Source: Xylona heveae TC161 (lineage: Eukaryota; Ascomycota; Xylonomycetes; Xylonales; Xylonaceae). Taken from it: 64,000 bases of DNA. Both the position numbers and the translations under genes were made by a program. A model generated the notes under the pieces. That model was not told the origin of the DNA and made no database searches. It saw only the letters and a program-made list of their open reading frames with translations. Where the stretch lies: contig NW_017264194.1 of assembly GCF_001619985.1 (NCBI RefSeq), positions 2,599,511 through 2,663,510 on the forward strand. The letters are read 5' to 3'. Below are positions 22,626-33,978 of the stretch, piece after piece; within the stretch, counting starts at the first letter, position 1, and every line of letters begins with the position of its first letter.

Positions 22626-23281
22626 ATGGCTCGCAAAGTTGGCATCAATGGCCGAGTACGTCTACTTTGAACCATTTCCTTCAATTCTCTCCAATTTTTC
22701 CCTTGCTTTTTCTCTCTTTATCCTTTTCGATGTCTTCGAGCTCATCCGTATCTGCCCTCTTCACTCCTCCTCTTTACCCCTCCTCTTTTCCATTACCCTT
22801 CACCTTTCGTCCTTTGCCCTTCGTCCTTTTCCCTCTGCCCTTCTCTCCGCGCCGTACATCTCCCACCTCTGCCACCCCTCCTTATCACCATCCCGACGAT
22901 CATCAGCTCCCCATGAACTAATACAATTGGCACCCAAAGACAGTCGCCGCTCCACTCGCCGCCTTCACCATGGCCTGTCTGTTGTTCGTGTACGCGCGCA
23001 CGTCGATCCAAGCCGCGAAACGCAACGCGCAGCGCCACCGCGAGGCCGACGGCGGGCAGATCAACTGGCGCAACGAGAGCCTGCGACGACACGGCGTCCT
23101 GGAACCGCCCGAGGACCAAGGGGTCGTGCATCAGCTGATGCTGGGCCGGGGGGGCAAAGACGGAGCGTTTGAAGAGGCGCACAAGGCAGCAGAGAGTGAA
23201 GCGTCAAACACTCCTGGTGACGAGGCGCTAAAGAAGAGAATGGGGTATTTGGGGAAGCGGTCACCGGAAGATGAAGAATGA
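22626..23281 (+). CDS. Small single-pass membrane protein, copy B of a tandem pair
   Basis: Exon 22626..22655 (MARKVGINGR) has donor gtacgtcta; a branch-like ctaatac lies about 20 bases before acceptor aaag, and exon 22940..23281 follows, giving 123 aa. The second exon opens with TVAAPLAAFTMACLLFVYAR, one membrane helix, then TSIQAAKRNAQRHREADGGQ, and a hydrophilic tail with NWRNESLRRHG and many Glu/Lys. The second exon is GC-rich with a strong third-position GC bias, as in a coding region. The protein looks like a conserved fungal small protein but I cannot name it. The first-exon GINGR only superficially resembles the GAPDH N-terminus. Confidence 0.72.
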
Positions 23282-23373
23282 AGAATGAAGAATGAAAATG
23301 GAAAATTGATAGGAGCAAGCAACAAGCAATGGGGAGTTTCGTTTACTTTCGTTTCTATGGTTGTCTTTTATTA

Positions 23374-23406
23374 CCACACACACACACACACACATACATA
23401 CATACA
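23374..23406. repeat. (CA)n/(CATA)n microsatellite
   Basis: About ten CA units pass into three CATA units in the 3' region of small membrane protein copy B. Confidence 0.95.
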
Positions 23407-23442
23407 GCCTCCCCCCAACCTCTCCCTCTAAAAGTTTAGGCA

Positions 23443-23507
23443 GGTTAGGTACTGGTAGGAGGATGCAGATGCAGATACAGATATAGGTACAAGTACAGGT
23501 ACAGATG
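23443..23507. repeat. Degenerate hexamer repeat
   Basis: A run of imperfect six-base units of the form GATGCA, GATACA and GGTACA. Confidence 0.75.
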
Positions 23508-24269
23508 ACGGATACCCGGCGCAGAATGTGGCCGTAATGGCATGGATTTTGCTTTTTCCAAAGGGGAATAATTGGGATTCTGAGCTGAGGCTCTTCACGA
23601 TTGTTGTTCTAGCTCTGCTTGGGCTTCGGGGTATTGCGAGGACCATGTATAAGGCAGAGAGAATGGGTGGACGGCAGTAAAAGGTCTGCTCATGTGTCCG
23701 AAGTGTTTGGAGCCCGGGGTATATATATGAATGGCTGAGCCGCTTGTTCAAGACGGTCATGAAAAGCTCTTACTTTTTACCGGGTATTTACCAGGCAGCC
23801 TCAACCAACTTTCCTGTAGATATATAAGGATTTGCAGAGAACTCTATTCACAAAAAGCTGGCATTAATAATCTATTTACACACATGGCCAGGAAAAGAGG
23901 ATATTGCTCGGCCGTGACCCTAGAAAGCATGTTGCAAAAATACAAGGCGAGAACTGCGACAGGCAAAAAGTAAAAGAAAAGAAAATGCTCGCCTGATGCT
24001 CGCTTTGTTGCGTATTGAACTGCTCAAAATCAGCTAAAAAGAGCTTCTGAGCCAACTCCATGTTTTGGAAGCAAAAAGGAAGAATAAAAAGAAAACAGAA
24101 ACATAGTAGGAAAAAAAAGTATAAGTGTCCCAATCCACGCCGCGAGCGCCGTAAGTTTCAACAAGATCCGCTGCTGGTTCAAAAGATGTCGCAGATTTAG
24201 AGACCAATGCTCGAGCATAAAAGCACAATATGCGGACAGAGGGTATAGCAGTATCCCAGGTTGGGAAAT
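23508..24269. other. Convergent intergenic region
   Basis: About 760 bases between two 3' ends with no supported gene. Confidence 0.55.
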
Positions 24270-25540
24270 TCAATCGCCGTCCATGAGCTCTAACTTTCGA
24301 TGGCCCTCGGCTTGTAATCGATGGATGGTGCTCTGCATATATTCGTAGGTCATCATGGTTGTCACAGCTGCCGGCACTGCTCGAATCATGTTTGTACCCA
24401 TGCCCGTATAAAATGCTCTCCAGCCTTCTTCTTTGAGAATAATCTTGCAGGTCTTAATGACGCCTTGATAGCGAGGAATATTTATCATGCCATCCGAGGA
24501 TGACGCACCAGGTGGGTGTCCGAATTTTTGATGTCGGTCCAGGCCCCCACGGAATGAGATGCCCTCGTTTGACTGAACAGGTGAAGATCGCTGCTGCGTC
24601 TGTAATCTAGTGCGGAGAACTTCATGCGGATAAGTTGCTGAGCTTGCGCAAACTTTGCTCAAGAAAGTAGCGGTGCATATTCCGATCCAGTGGTTGCTAC
24701 TGTCGTTTTCCTGTTGCTGCCCCATCTCTAGTCCAGTAAATTGCTTCTTGAAATATTCATAAAGCGGAAATTGTACGGCAACGTGTGTGAGGCCGAGAAG
24801 AGCGGGTGTAAGTCCAGAATAAAAGGCTAATATACCTTCGTTTTTATACATTTTACGTGCTGCGTCAAGTGTGGATTTGTAGTGCCATGGTGCTCGTACT
24901 CCATTGTCACCTACCCGCGCACTGCCTTGAGACATCAATCGGGTCTTAATGACCCAGATTGGATTTGTGGCCATTGTAGAGCAAGCGCCGGCGGTAATGG
25001 ATGCAAGTGCTCGGGCGACAAATCTATTGTCTAGAATTTATATTAGCCAAAAGTCATGGTGCCCGTTTGCGTAATCTCCACGTTACCTATCACTGTATAG
25101 TAGTACTCCCTCGCACTGTCATAGACACTCAGATATACCGCCCAGGTCGGAAGATAACCCAGCATCATTGGGCCGAGTCCACGATACATTCCTCTAATGC
25201 CATCTTCTCGCCATATCACTCGCGCAGTGCCCAGCATTCCACGGTAGACGGCAGCTCCACTGGCATCCCGTCGTCCTCGGAAACCACCTTGGGCTTGTAA
25301 CTTCGTCTTAATCACGTCTAGTGGGCAGGTCACGATTCCTGAAGCAACCCCACCACTGGCTCCGCAGAAACTGGTAATGTAGGGCTTTGGTACGGTTGTC
25401 GATAAAATTTCAAGGCGGGTAATTAGGGAAGGCGAGTCAGAATTGGAGACCCCGCCATCCCCGGATTGCACATGTGTTTTTGGTGTGTGTGGAACATAGT
25501 GTGTTGCGCCTGAAGGTGGCTCTTTGCGTTCGAGGGACAT
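24270..25540 (-). CDS. Mitochondrial carrier (SLC25), NAD+/pyrimidine-nucleotide subfamily
   Basis: Two exons, 25540..25087 and 25030..24270, give 404 aa. All three carrier repeats are present with their signatures: PLDVIKTKLQ near residue 73, NPIWVIKTRLM in repeat 2 and YPHEVLRTRLQ in repeat 3, each followed by an acidic-Gly motif (REDGIRGMYRG, KNEGILAFYSG, KEEGWRAFYTG). The NPIWVIKTR and YPHEVLRTR forms are typical of the branch with yeast Yia6/Yea6 (NAD+), Rim2 (pyrimidine nucleotides) and Flx1/folate carriers; Yia6-like is my best guess. The protein sits in the inner mitochondrial membrane. An insertion of about 45 residues separates the third signature from the last acidic-Gly motif. The gene is divergent from QCR7. 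Confidence 0.92.
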
Positions 25541-26234
25541 TCTGATTGAGGGCCAGTGATCAAAATAACCTCGCTAACAAAATCATGGGTGATTTGGTCT
25601 GATAGGCTTGTCTTGGAATGTGTCTCGATGGTGTGGTCTTCCTCGGAAAAGTATCTGTTGACGCTGTCAAGGCGAGATGTGCGGGTTTTGGCCCACGCAC
25701 TTGCGTGCGGAGACACAGGTATTAACGCGGGTTATCGGACTCCATTGACAGGTGAAATTGGTAAGAGTGGGATCTCGTGTCAGATTGTCCGCAAATTGCT
25801 TCGTTGCAGCCGAATGCCTTGGTTTTGAATGGGATACTGATTAGCGACAAAGCGCTATTCCGAGGTTATCGGGCTGTCACGGAAATAGATGATTTGACGG
25901 ATTGACAATAAGAGAAGTGCTCCTCAGTACCTAGATACTTTTCTCGTGCCAAAGTACCACCGTCTCAAACAGCAAGGCCTTGCTGATTGAATATCTTGTC
26001 TTTGTGCGATAGATGTAGACGACGTGGGGTTGTAACCGCTTTCTCCGTTTACTGGGGAATTCGCATCAGAGTGGGCCATGCACCTCATGTCAGAGGCGAT
26101 TACCGTGATTATGTAAGCTTCATTTTCGCACCTCACTCCCATCGGTCATCGCGATTCCTAGCACTACGATTCGTGCTCTCAATCCTTTGCATTTTATCCT
26201 CCTCCGCTCCTCTTCAGGCCCCTAGACCTTCGCA
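25541..26234. promoter_or_regulatory. Divergent promoter region of two mitochondrial genes
   Basis: 694 bp separate the start codons of the mitochondrial carrier and QCR7 and should hold both promoters. I see no gene and no clear consensus site. Confidence 0.45.
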
Positions 26235-26852
26235 ATGGCTTCGCCTTCCGTCAATTTCATTGTCAGACGCCCTTGGTTGCGCCGTTGGATGACTCCTTTG
26301 GCCAATTGGTACACCGATGCCGCTGGCTACAGGAAGCTCGGATTGAGGTACGAAAAACCCCTCGTTTCAACTTTATTCTACCATTGAGGCTTGCCGGCAA
26401 AGCTCATGGAAATGGCAATTTGTCAATTTCTGGAAAAGTTCCACTGACAGGTTTTCCGCAGGGCTGATGACTTGATCCCCGAGGAGTCCGAGGCCGTTCA
26501 ATTGGCTCTCAAGCGCCTCCCCCCCAAGGAGGCTTACGACCGTGTTTTCCGTCTCCGCCGTGCAGTCCAGGTCGGTAGTATTGGCTGAGCTGGTCTTGGC
26601 CCGTCATTATGAAATGAATATTTGCTGACAGCATGTAGGCCTCGCTCGCCCACCAGCTTCTCCCCAAGGACCAGCAGACGAAGGCTTCCGAGGTGAGTTA
26701 ATGGAATCAGTCACTACGAAAGCGCCTAATAGACCGCAATACTGATCATTGCCTAGGACACCCTCTACTTGACGCCTATCATTCGGGAGATTGAGGCACA
26801 ATCTAAGGAGCGCAACGACCTGGACTCCATGGTCGTCCGACGGAAGAACTAA
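26235..26852 (+). CDS. QCR7: Cytochrome b-c1 complex subunit 7
   Basis: Exons 26235..26347, 26462..26570, 26639..26692 and 26757..26852 give 123 aa, close to yeast Qcr7 (127 aa). The sequence shows the family blocks ANWYTDAAGYRKLGLRADDL, EESEAVQLALKRLPPKEAYD, RVFRLRRAVQASLAHQLLPK and YLTPIIREIEAQSKERNDLD. Qcr7 is the 14 kDa nuclear-coded subunit of respiratory complex III, contacting cytochrome b on the matrix side. As in other fungi, the N-terminus stays on the protein and shows no long presequence. Splice phases agree throughout. Confidence 0.97.
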
Positions 26853-27240
26853 ATTCACCTTTGGCAAGGCGGTCCGCTGAGAATACCATGTACGCCATGC
26901 TAGTGGATGGATGAGAGGAGGAATTTAGACTTGTGTATGTTTATTTTGTACAGCAGCAATCGTCATCAAATTCTCTGTACCAAGCGACGATACAAAGCGC
27001 TATTTATTGGCACTATCAATATATCACGTACCCTTGTATTTTGAACTTGTTGAGCAGAAATACTGGTCATGCCAAGACCCAGAAGAGTCCAAAATGTATC
27101 AACCGGAATTGGGTTATTCTAATGAACGGCGCTCCCATCTCAGACGACAACAGCAACCGCCGTTCTGGGTCTAGTCCAAAGCAAAAGAATCCACCCTTCT
27201 TCTTATATCGTGACTGAGCTTTGCAGGCAGAGAGAGCAGT
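26853..27240. other. Convergent intergenic region
   Basis: About 390 bases between the 3' ends of QCR7 and MAG1; no gene seen. Confidence 0.65.
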
Positions 27241-28557
27241 TTATTTTCCCTCGACAGCGTCAATATCTACTCCCTCTGCTCTCCACATGTACCACATGAA
27301 CAAGCTCCTATTCGAATGTCAAATGAGATATCGGCAACGGAAATGGGCGGCCCGGTAGAAGCTTACCTGTAGGGAGAGAACTTGGCAGCGTGCCTAAGCA
27401 TCTCCTCCTCGGAGATATATTTCCACTTTCCGCCTTTCGCTTTGAGTTTCGCAACATCTTTCCCTAGATAAGCAGCCATGCCGCGTCTTTCGTACAGATC
27501 AGTGAAACTGATTCTGTCAACACGTCAAATGAATACTCACTGCACGCCAAGATCACCCGTTGAGAATACATCCATCCGTTTCAAGCCGAAGCAGGCGAAC
27601 ATCTCTACTGACCATCGTCCTAACCCACGAACTGCAGTGAGAGATTCGAGGACTTCTTCGTCGCTAGCTCGAATCAATTTATGCGCGCTCAGTTCTCCGC
27701 TTGCAAACTTTTCGGCTAGACCCTTGATATATTCTGCCTTGCGTTGTGATAGACCTGCTGTACGCAATGTGGCAATATCGCAGTCCGCAACCTGTGCTGG
27801 TGTAGGAAATGTTTGTAACGGGTTTACAGCGCTATCGCTTTGTTCATTGAATAATGCTACGAATTTGTTCTTGATAGATTTTGCGGCAGCGCCAGAGACC
27901 TATTCATGTAAGGGAAGCTCCTTAGAGCAGGTTCAACAGGTTCAAAAATCATACCTGCTGTGCCATGATGCCGCTAGTCAAGCTACGAAAAGGGTCCACC
28001 TCCTCTGCAAGACCTTCTGGGGAGAAAATATGACAGCGATGTTTCTCTATGAGGACTTGCAAGCGAGGTTCTACTCGAATGAGATGTGCACACGCCTCTT
28101 CCAAAAGAGTTCCCGTTGTAGTCGTAGGTCGTGGCAAACCCGGCTTCGAAGGTGACGAATCAAAAACTTCATCTGCGTAGGCAACAACACGACTCCCTCC
28201 TGGGGTTCGTAAAGGTGCATTTGTTTGGTGCGGTTCAGCCAGCCGCATCAATGGCTCTGTCAATGATGAGACTATCACGTTTTCTGGGCGAGAGCTTGGA
28301 TCCTTGGATGCGGATTTTTGACGTTTCGGCGTCACTGATAAAAATTCGTTTGTGGGAGAGGCAGCTCTTCTTCGCTTTGGAGTTGACGGTGCCTTTGCTG
28401 CCTGAGTTGGCTCTGGTCTGCCATTTCGTTCCTTGTTCGTGGCTTTTGCTGTCACCTGCTTCTTCTTTGGTTCTTGATTGTCTTTAGGTGCTTGATAATC
28501 GCCATTTGACGCTGACGGCGTAGCACTGAGCCGCGCAGACCTTCTCAGGGAGGTCAT
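27241..28557 (-). CDS. MAG1: DNA-3-methyladenine glycosylase, HhH-GPD type (Mag1/AlkA)
   Basis: Exons 28557..27955, 27899..27541, 27513..27367 and 27307..27241 give 391 aa. A basic, disordered N-terminal third with KRRR and TPKRQK clusters is a likely nuclear signal. The glycosylase fold follows: PFRSLTSGIMAQQVSGAAAK, the helix-hairpin-helix LTAVRGLGRWSVEMF and the catalytic Asp in DVFSTGDLGVQ. This enzyme removes alkylated purines to start base excision repair. The last exon is short (67 nt) and ends in DAVEGK. An in-frame ATG at 28605 would add 16 residues (MNWRFTLSRNPLYPGN), rich in Arg, that could target mitochondria; I chose 28557 because MTSLRRSARLS matches the usual start. Confidence 0.92.
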
Positions 28558-31500
28558 GTTCCCCGGGTATAATGGATTTCGTGAAAGTGTGAAACGCCAG
28601 TTCATAAATCCAGGCTGACTTGGATTTGGCAAAATGCATCAAGCACAATTTCCAAAATATGAAGTCATTCAATGTTTACTCTGTTGCTGCCTGGCGTTGC
28701 CAAGCTAATCTCCATAATGTCATTGCTTATGTAAGTTGTTCCGATTCGAGCACGCTCCAGCCGGCAGCGATTGCTGACCTCCTTAATTTCTGCCCTGCAA
28801 AAAGTCTATCGATCCATGATTACTTCCTCAATCAACAATGTGGTGGCGTCCCAGTGTCAGTTTCTTAACGGATTTTTATTGGATTCGAAAGAGGAAAAAA
28901 CCTCCCTTCATGGTGTCTCCTAATAAGAACTTCATTAGAGCAGGAGTCGGAAAGATCCGAATTCGACGGCAGAAAATACTTTGTAATTATTTTAGCAAAT
29001 TAGAATTGTCAATGCATTTGATGTGTGCTTTCGATTATACTTGAAATTGAGTAATTGTATAAGGCCGCATAGTGTTATTTAGTTTCTTGGCTGATGTATT
29101 TCGCGGATCTGGTGATCGCAGTTTGAACCCTATACCTTTCGTATTAGGGGGCCACTGTGGCTCACGTCAAGATCCTCCCGCTTCGCTTCAGCCCCCTGTA
29201 ATTTTATGGCGCCGTCTCCTGCAATGCGTTGATCCCCATGTGTAATTTCCCTTATTTACTCGATTCTTGTTGGCTCACCATTGTATTCGAAGCGATGGCT
29301 GCTCAAGCGTTGCATGTGTAACAGGCATCTGTGACACTCAGCTCTCTTGCGTGTCCTACGACGCGGAGTAATAATAAATACCTCAAGACACTTCAGTGTT
29401 TTCGCGCAAGGGAATTAATCAGAAAATTTTCCAGGTTCGGGCTAAAGTTGTCTCGTAAATTGATCAACTGAAAAATGTAGACCGGGGTGCTTTATGGTTA
29501 TGTTGATCAGGGTGTTGGTCTACTGTGTCGTATAATTTCGGTATCCAAAAACAGAGAGCATCTACGACGTGTCCATTCTTTTGGGACAACGGTTTGTGCG
29601 AAGCGCATTGTGCTACTCCAGAAACCGTTTGATTTCAGATTATGTTTTCATATTTATTTTAAATTTCAAATTCTCTATAATGTATACAGTGACTTAACTT
29701 TCGAGTTCAAGGAAAGCCTAGGTATAAAAGAAAACAATAGTGAAGTTGCAAAATGGTTTTGGGTCAATCTCATACACCCGTCAATCGAAATTTATGTGAT
29801 GATTTCAGTTTTCAAGGGCAGTAGGTGGATGGGGGGAATATGAGGGGGGAAAAAAACAAAACTGGTCCATCACATTGATATTTCACTCGCACCATACTTG
29901 ATGTGGCCATATTCAAGTCCCAAAGAGGACGAGAATCCTGTAAAAAATCGAGGTACTACAGTTCGAACTCGCTGGGACGGAGATGAGCCGGCGACCAAGA
30001 AATAAGCTGGTCTTACCCTGTCTAAGGTACGTATGCCAGGAAACTACTCAACCTGTGTACTGTATACCTCCGCAGTCTACAGTGAAGTTAAAAAGCCATC
30101 CTCGATGGCATATAGGCTGATAATTAGTCAAACCCACGCTCTCTACTTCAATGCATTAAACTATGGTATACTGTATTATATTCCTTTTGTCGTCCAAGTC
30201 ATTAGATCATGTGCGACTTTCAGACTTACAAAACGGAGACTGAGATTCGAAAGGATTTAAGGTTCCAGCATCTCAACAGCGGATGGTCAATGCATCCTCG
30301 AGGTGCATCTAACGGTGGCCAAGAACGCCACAAGGGTTCACTTGCAAAAATTACGACTGGGGCCCAACAACTGCAAAAGGTCATATAACCAACAAAATAT
30401 CAGGACGAAGCAGAGCTGTATATAGAAAAGCGGATATTGCACTAAGTTTGAGTGGGTGTGATGCTATACGGAGTATTTCGTACTCGATCAATTCCTAACC
30501 GGAGAGATTCATTGTTAATTTTTCAGAGATCGTCCTGTTAGCCTTGGTAGAATCAGGGACTTTAGCCAGTCACCCTGCAACACCTCAAATCGACTCAAAT
30601 CCTTGAAAAAGTGGGTTGAGACCCCTAACCCCGAAGCGGCCAGAGACAAATTAGGCAAGGCCGACGTGTACTAGTGTAAAAATATCCCTGTTCATCTCGC
30701 AGGGGTTTGAAGATCCGGAGCAGCAAAGGCCACCCGCCCGTGCTCCCTCTATCTCGCTCTCTTCCCCCCCCCTCCTCGCTCCCTTTTACCATCGCCGAGA
30801 TTTCGGCCTTCCTGTCGAGTGGAGTTCACAGCGTAAGAGCAGAAGAAGTGGGTCCCACCCCTCAAGCCGATGATATATTGACGCCAACTCGATGTCACTA
30901 CATGGTACCCGGAGAGGGCATGTGCCAGGCGGCTCTCGCTCTCCCGGAAAGTACCGCCTCAGTACAATGCTCGTCGGGGGGGCTACCAGAGGGGCCGAAA
31001 CTCTGAATTGCCTGATTAGAAACGGACATCCCCCTCTGGCTATCTTTAGCTACAGCAGCGATACGCATGTGCGTTTCATTTCGATCCCTTGAGAGGAGAA
31101 TAAAGGGGGACCGAACGGCAAAAGAAACGAACTGAAAAAGCAACGCTTTGCTGTAGATACTCTGGTATGTTGTGCATTGGACAATTGAGGAGCAGTCATG
31201 GTTTTGGGAGATTGTGACTTTCCCTTAACGCAGCATTATCGGTTCGGTCAGGCCGTCCCATCGAGGGAATCGAGCAAAATGAGGTTCATCGGAAAAGAAG
31301 GGTGCCACAATCATTAACGAGACGAACAAATGGGTACTGGCTCGAGGTGGCTTCTCCCCCGTGGTGGTGACCTCGGCACCCTTCACAGCTGAGCCACCTA
31401 CGGGAATGTAAGAGGTTGGAAGAGCAACACAACCTCCTCGCACTTTTCGACACCCCACCTCCGATTCGCACACATTCATAGTACTCTGTGTCCTTTTGCG

Positions 31501-32555
31501 ATGCACGGATGAGAAATACGTAATTGCCACATGCCAGGACAAAAGGATGCGACTCCGCGATCGATTAATGACGCAGCATCTTCTCATGTTCAATTCAAAA
31601 GAGGCAGTGACCTATTTGCGGGAGTACAAAGGCATAATGCACTGATTTGATGCTCTTGTGAGAGTACATGGTGATCGCGGCTCTCTTGGAAATTGGGGGA
31701 TTTCGGTCCAATGACCCCTGAACCATACATGTTCAATTTAACCAGCGGTGACCCTTGGCCGAACAGAGTTACCGTGATGTCGCTCGCGTGAAGAAGCGCC
31801 GCTTCTCATAGGCGATTGTTGGCAGGTCGTGGGGCCGTCTACACCGAGCTAGGGAAAGGACGCCTGTTCCGTCCGTCGGGCAGGTAAATCATAGCTTAGG
31901 AGTAGCGTTAGTTAATAATAATTCCCACCTTTGAGAATTAGAGAACGGGGTTGGTTGACTTCGGGGGGAAATTTCTCTGCTCCGCTATCTCTTGGTCAAC
32001 ACACCCCTGGTGCCTTTTGCCCAGTGGTGTGCCAACTGAAAGAGACTTGGTTGAAGCACCTATTCCCCTCTCGGGCTTAGCGCCACACTCATTCGATGTG
32101 TGTCCCGCCCACGAACGACGACCTGTCGACCACAACAAATTGCTCGCCTCGCATCCCTTTTCCTCCCTGCCTCTTTCAACATTTCTTCACACTCGTTCCT
32201 CCCTTCTCCTTCTTCAGCATCAGCTCGCGCAACGTGACGACGCCGTCGAGGAGTTGAATATTTCTGTTGTTGCATAGCTTCTCTTCTCCACACTCGTTCG
32301 ATTTCCAATTTTCTTTCCCTCTCTGTCGACATTGGGCAACTGTTATCCACCAGATATTACCGGTAGCTTTTAATATCATTCCTCAGGTTCGTATCACTCT
32401 TCCTCTGGCTTTCTCGTTTGCCGCGAATGCATCAATCCTACTGGTATTTCCTGTCGCAAGTGGATTTTTCAACTTTCTATCTTCTATCAGTATCTTTAGG
32501 TGAAATTGGGAGCTTCAGTGTGAGACTAACCAGTGACTGGCTACAGGCACGAAAC
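28558..32555. other. Gene-free stretch of about 4 kb
   Basis: No frame with a family motif or consistent splice structure was found on either strand. The last 500 bases (about 32050-32555) are pyrimidine-rich and probably hold the promoter and long leader of ecm33. No repeats longer than a few units, transposase motifs or RNA genes were recognised; long non-coding RNA cannot be excluded. Confidence 0.55.
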
Positions 32556-33978
32556 ATGTCTTTCAAGAAGTATCTTCTTCCAGCCCTTGCGGCTCTTGGA
32601 ACTGCGTCAGGTACGGTGTGGAATTTTTTCAACTTGTGTCTTCTTTTGCACGCGTAGAGGAGCCATCCTCTTCTCGCTGAGGCCTTTGGCCCTCTTCGCC
32701 GTCGTGTCAAGAGATGGACCAACTTTTGATTCTGTCCAAGGTAGAAAGCTGACTTGTAATATCCAGCCGCTTCCTCTTCTTGCAGTGGTACCTCCACCAT
32801 CCAGAACAGCGGCGATGCTGCCACTCTCTCCGCCTGCTCCACCTTCTCTGGAGACATCGTGGTCGCTACCCAGGCCGCTGGCACCCTTACCATTCCCGGA
32901 ATCCAGGAGATCACTGGCTCCCTCACTGCCGACAGTGCTGCTCAGCTCAGCGCCCTTGAGGCCGACAGTCTCAAGACAATTGGCCAGGACTTCAAGTTGA
33001 GCAACTTGACCATTATTGCCAACCTTAACTTTCCTCAGCTTACCAGCGTCGGCGGCCTTGAGTGGGTTGCTCTCCCTGCCCTCCAAACCCTCAACTTTGC
33101 TGCCACTATCCAGGAGGCCGGCAATGTCTTGATCACCGACACCCAGCTCAGCTCCTTGGACGGCATCAATCTGCAGATGGTTGACAACTTTAACATCAAC
33201 AACAACCGTTTCTTGAAGTCGATTGAGGTCCAGCTTGGAAACATTACGCAGTCCCTCAACATTGAGGCCAACGGCATGAACCTTACCGCCTCTTTCCCCA
33301 ACCTCGAGTGGGCTTACAACATGACTTTCCGCAACTGCAGTGGCGTCAAGACTCCTTCGCTTGCTACCGTCAATGGCTCCATGGGCTTCTACTCCAACTA
33401 CTTCACCGACTACGCTGCCCCCAACCTGACCTCGACTGGTGGCTCGCTCGTTTTTGTCAGCAACGAGGGTTTGACCAACATCTCCCTTCCCATGCTGAAG
33501 ACCATCGGCGGTGGCTACCAGATTGCCAACAACACCAAGCTCTCCCAGATTGACGGCTTCACCAAGTTGGCTACCGTTGCTGGCGCTATCGACTTCAGCG
33601 GTAACTTTACCAGGTTAGCCTCCCTTTTTCCGCCGGATGAAATTAAAGTATGAGACTAACAGAATTCCTAGTGTTGCCTTGCCCGCCCTCAACGACGTTC
33701 GCGGTGGTTTCAACATGCAGTCCTCTGGACAGCTCGACTGCAGCCAATTTGACAAGGACCACTCGAACCAGGTCATCAAGGGTACCTACACTTGCAAGGG
33801 CCTCCAGGCTCACCCCCAGACCAAGGGTTCTGGCAGCTCCAGCGGCGGTAGCTCCACCTCGAGCGGTACCAGCCCCTCCTCTACTGGCAAGAAGAGCGCT
33901 GCCGGTCGCTTTGAGGTCAATGTTGCCGCTGTCATGGGTCTTTCCATGATTGCCGGTCTTTTGCTCTCGTCGTTCTAA
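32556..33978 (+). CDS. ecm33: GPI-anchored cell wall protein Ecm33
   Basis: Exons 32556..32610, 32767..33613 and 33672..33978 give 402 aa. A signal peptide (MSFKKYLLPALAALGTASA) leads into SSSCSGTSTIQNSGDAATLS, the family N-terminus. Leucine-rich, receptor-L-domain-like repeats follow, with LTIPGIQEITGSLTA, LPALQTLNFAATIQEAGNVL and NGSMGFYSNYFTDYAAPNL, and many N-glycosylation sites (NLT, NIT, NMT, NIS). The tail is Ser/Gly-rich (SGSSSGGSSTSSGTSPSS) and ends in a hydrophobic stretch (VMGLSMIAGLLLSSF), as for GPI anchoring. Ecm33 sits at the plasma membrane and wall and is needed for wall integrity. Codon bias toward C-ending codons suggests high expression. Confidence 0.96.

Noticed and set aside
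22626-22655. Possible GAPDH N-terminus because of KVGINGR
   Set aside because: The following exon has no GAPDH sequence; the match is only a few residues.
29100-29160. A sequence resembling a tRNA B box
   Set aside because: No matching A box or cloverleaf could be formed by eye.
32477-33086. Minus-strand open frames opposite ecm33
   Set aside because: They lie opposite strongly biased codons of ecm33 and have no motifs.
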